Positions 63,876 through 64,000 of a stretch of 64,000 nt of DNA are shown here, in pieces. Source of the stretch: Cyanobium sp. Cruz-8D1. GTDB taxonomy: Bacteria; Cyanobacteriota; Cyanobacteriia; PCC-6307; Cyanobiaceae. Positions within the stretch are counted from its first letter, which is position 1. Each line of letters starts with the position of its first letter. The stretch lies in the NCBI RefSeq assembly GCF_024345975.1, contig NZ_JAGQCD010000007.1:62001-126000 (forward strand). The letters are read 5' to 3'. The notes beneath the pieces were generated by a model that saw only the letters and a program-made list of their open reading frames with translations, had not been told where the DNA came from and searched no databases. The translations under genes and the position numbers were made by a program.

Positions 63876-64000
63876 CACGACACTCCTTTTAGGGATAGAA
63901 CCAGGGGACCCTGGCAGGGACAGGGCGGTGATCCGCAGACCACCCGTGCAACGTTACAGAAAGCCCCGTGGTCTCTCTCGGCAGGCGGCCTTGCTTTTGC

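Overview
The window comes from an oxygenic cyanobacterium. It carries photosystem genes (psbD, psbU, ycf3), NDH-1 subunits found only in cyanobacteria and chloroplasts (ndhD, ndhF, ndhM, ndhO), the plant-type carotene desaturation pathway, and the cyanobacterial response regulators RpaA and RpaB. High GC, very compact spacing, frequent GTG/TTG starts, many 1-4 nt gene overlaps and SLH/OprB-type iron uptake porins point to the alpha-cyanobacterial Synechococcus/Cyanobium group. That genus-level placement is inference. I see no insertion sequence, prophage, CRISPR array or rRNA. One tRNA gene (Asn) is present.

Layout. 0-6 kb: partial ndhD and ndhF, zeta-carotene isomerase, the CbbR-type regulator RbcR, and an ndhM-DUF3172 pair. 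6-9 kb: phytoene desaturase and phytoene synthase (crtP-crtB), then an alpha/beta hydrolase. 9-13 kb: RRM protein, CCA-adding enzyme, and ycf34-tsaB-ydcF-like. 12.7-17.6 kb: the lipid cluster rpaB-plsX-fabH-fabD-plsC, all on the minus strand. 17.6-24.6 kb: radA, ycf3, a copper P-type ATPase with tmk and holB, then rpaA. 24.7-27.1 kb: tRNA-Asn, an orphan ABC ATPase coupled to a UPF0367 gene, and a stand-alone psbD. 27.1-27.6 kb: a gene-poor island with a 17-codon ORF and a perfect 15-bp hairpin. 27.6-34 kb: four minus-strand membrane/envelope glycosylation genes. 34-39.2 kb: two full-length iron uptake porins flanking a shrunken third copy. 39-46 kb: J-domain protein, ndhO, an epimerase, an LpxB-related protein, an A-type Fe-S carrier, zeta-carotene desaturase (crtQ) and an SRPBCC protein. 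46-50.6 kb: minus-strand run ycf33-rbfA-GH3-glycosyltransferase/TPR-hemD. 50.6-64 kb: GST, shikimate kinase, a double-domain PTPS, a RibD-like reductase, radical SAM enzymes (including rimO), a VKOR-thioredoxin fusion, nadB and psbU.

How genes work together. The four enzymes from GGPP to tetra-cis-lycopene (CrtB, CrtP, Z-ISO, CrtQ) are all here at three loci. PlsX, FabH, FabD and PlsC form a fatty acid/phospholipid initiation operon behind rpaB. RpaA and RpaB, which antagonise each other in light and circadian output, lie about 6 kb apart.

Most interesting observation. All three porin copies carry GTGTGAGGA in the leader, the complement of the conserved CUCCUCACAC core of the cyanobacterial sRNA Yfr1. 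All three also carry a CCTCACA motif in the 3' region, between the stop codon and an intrinsic terminator. The shrunken copy has the best match (CTCCTCACAC) and a stem / single strand / terminator layout like Yfr1 itself. This suggests a porin 3'UTR that mimics or sponges Yfr1, or pairs with porin leaders. The suggestion comes from sequence complementarity only.
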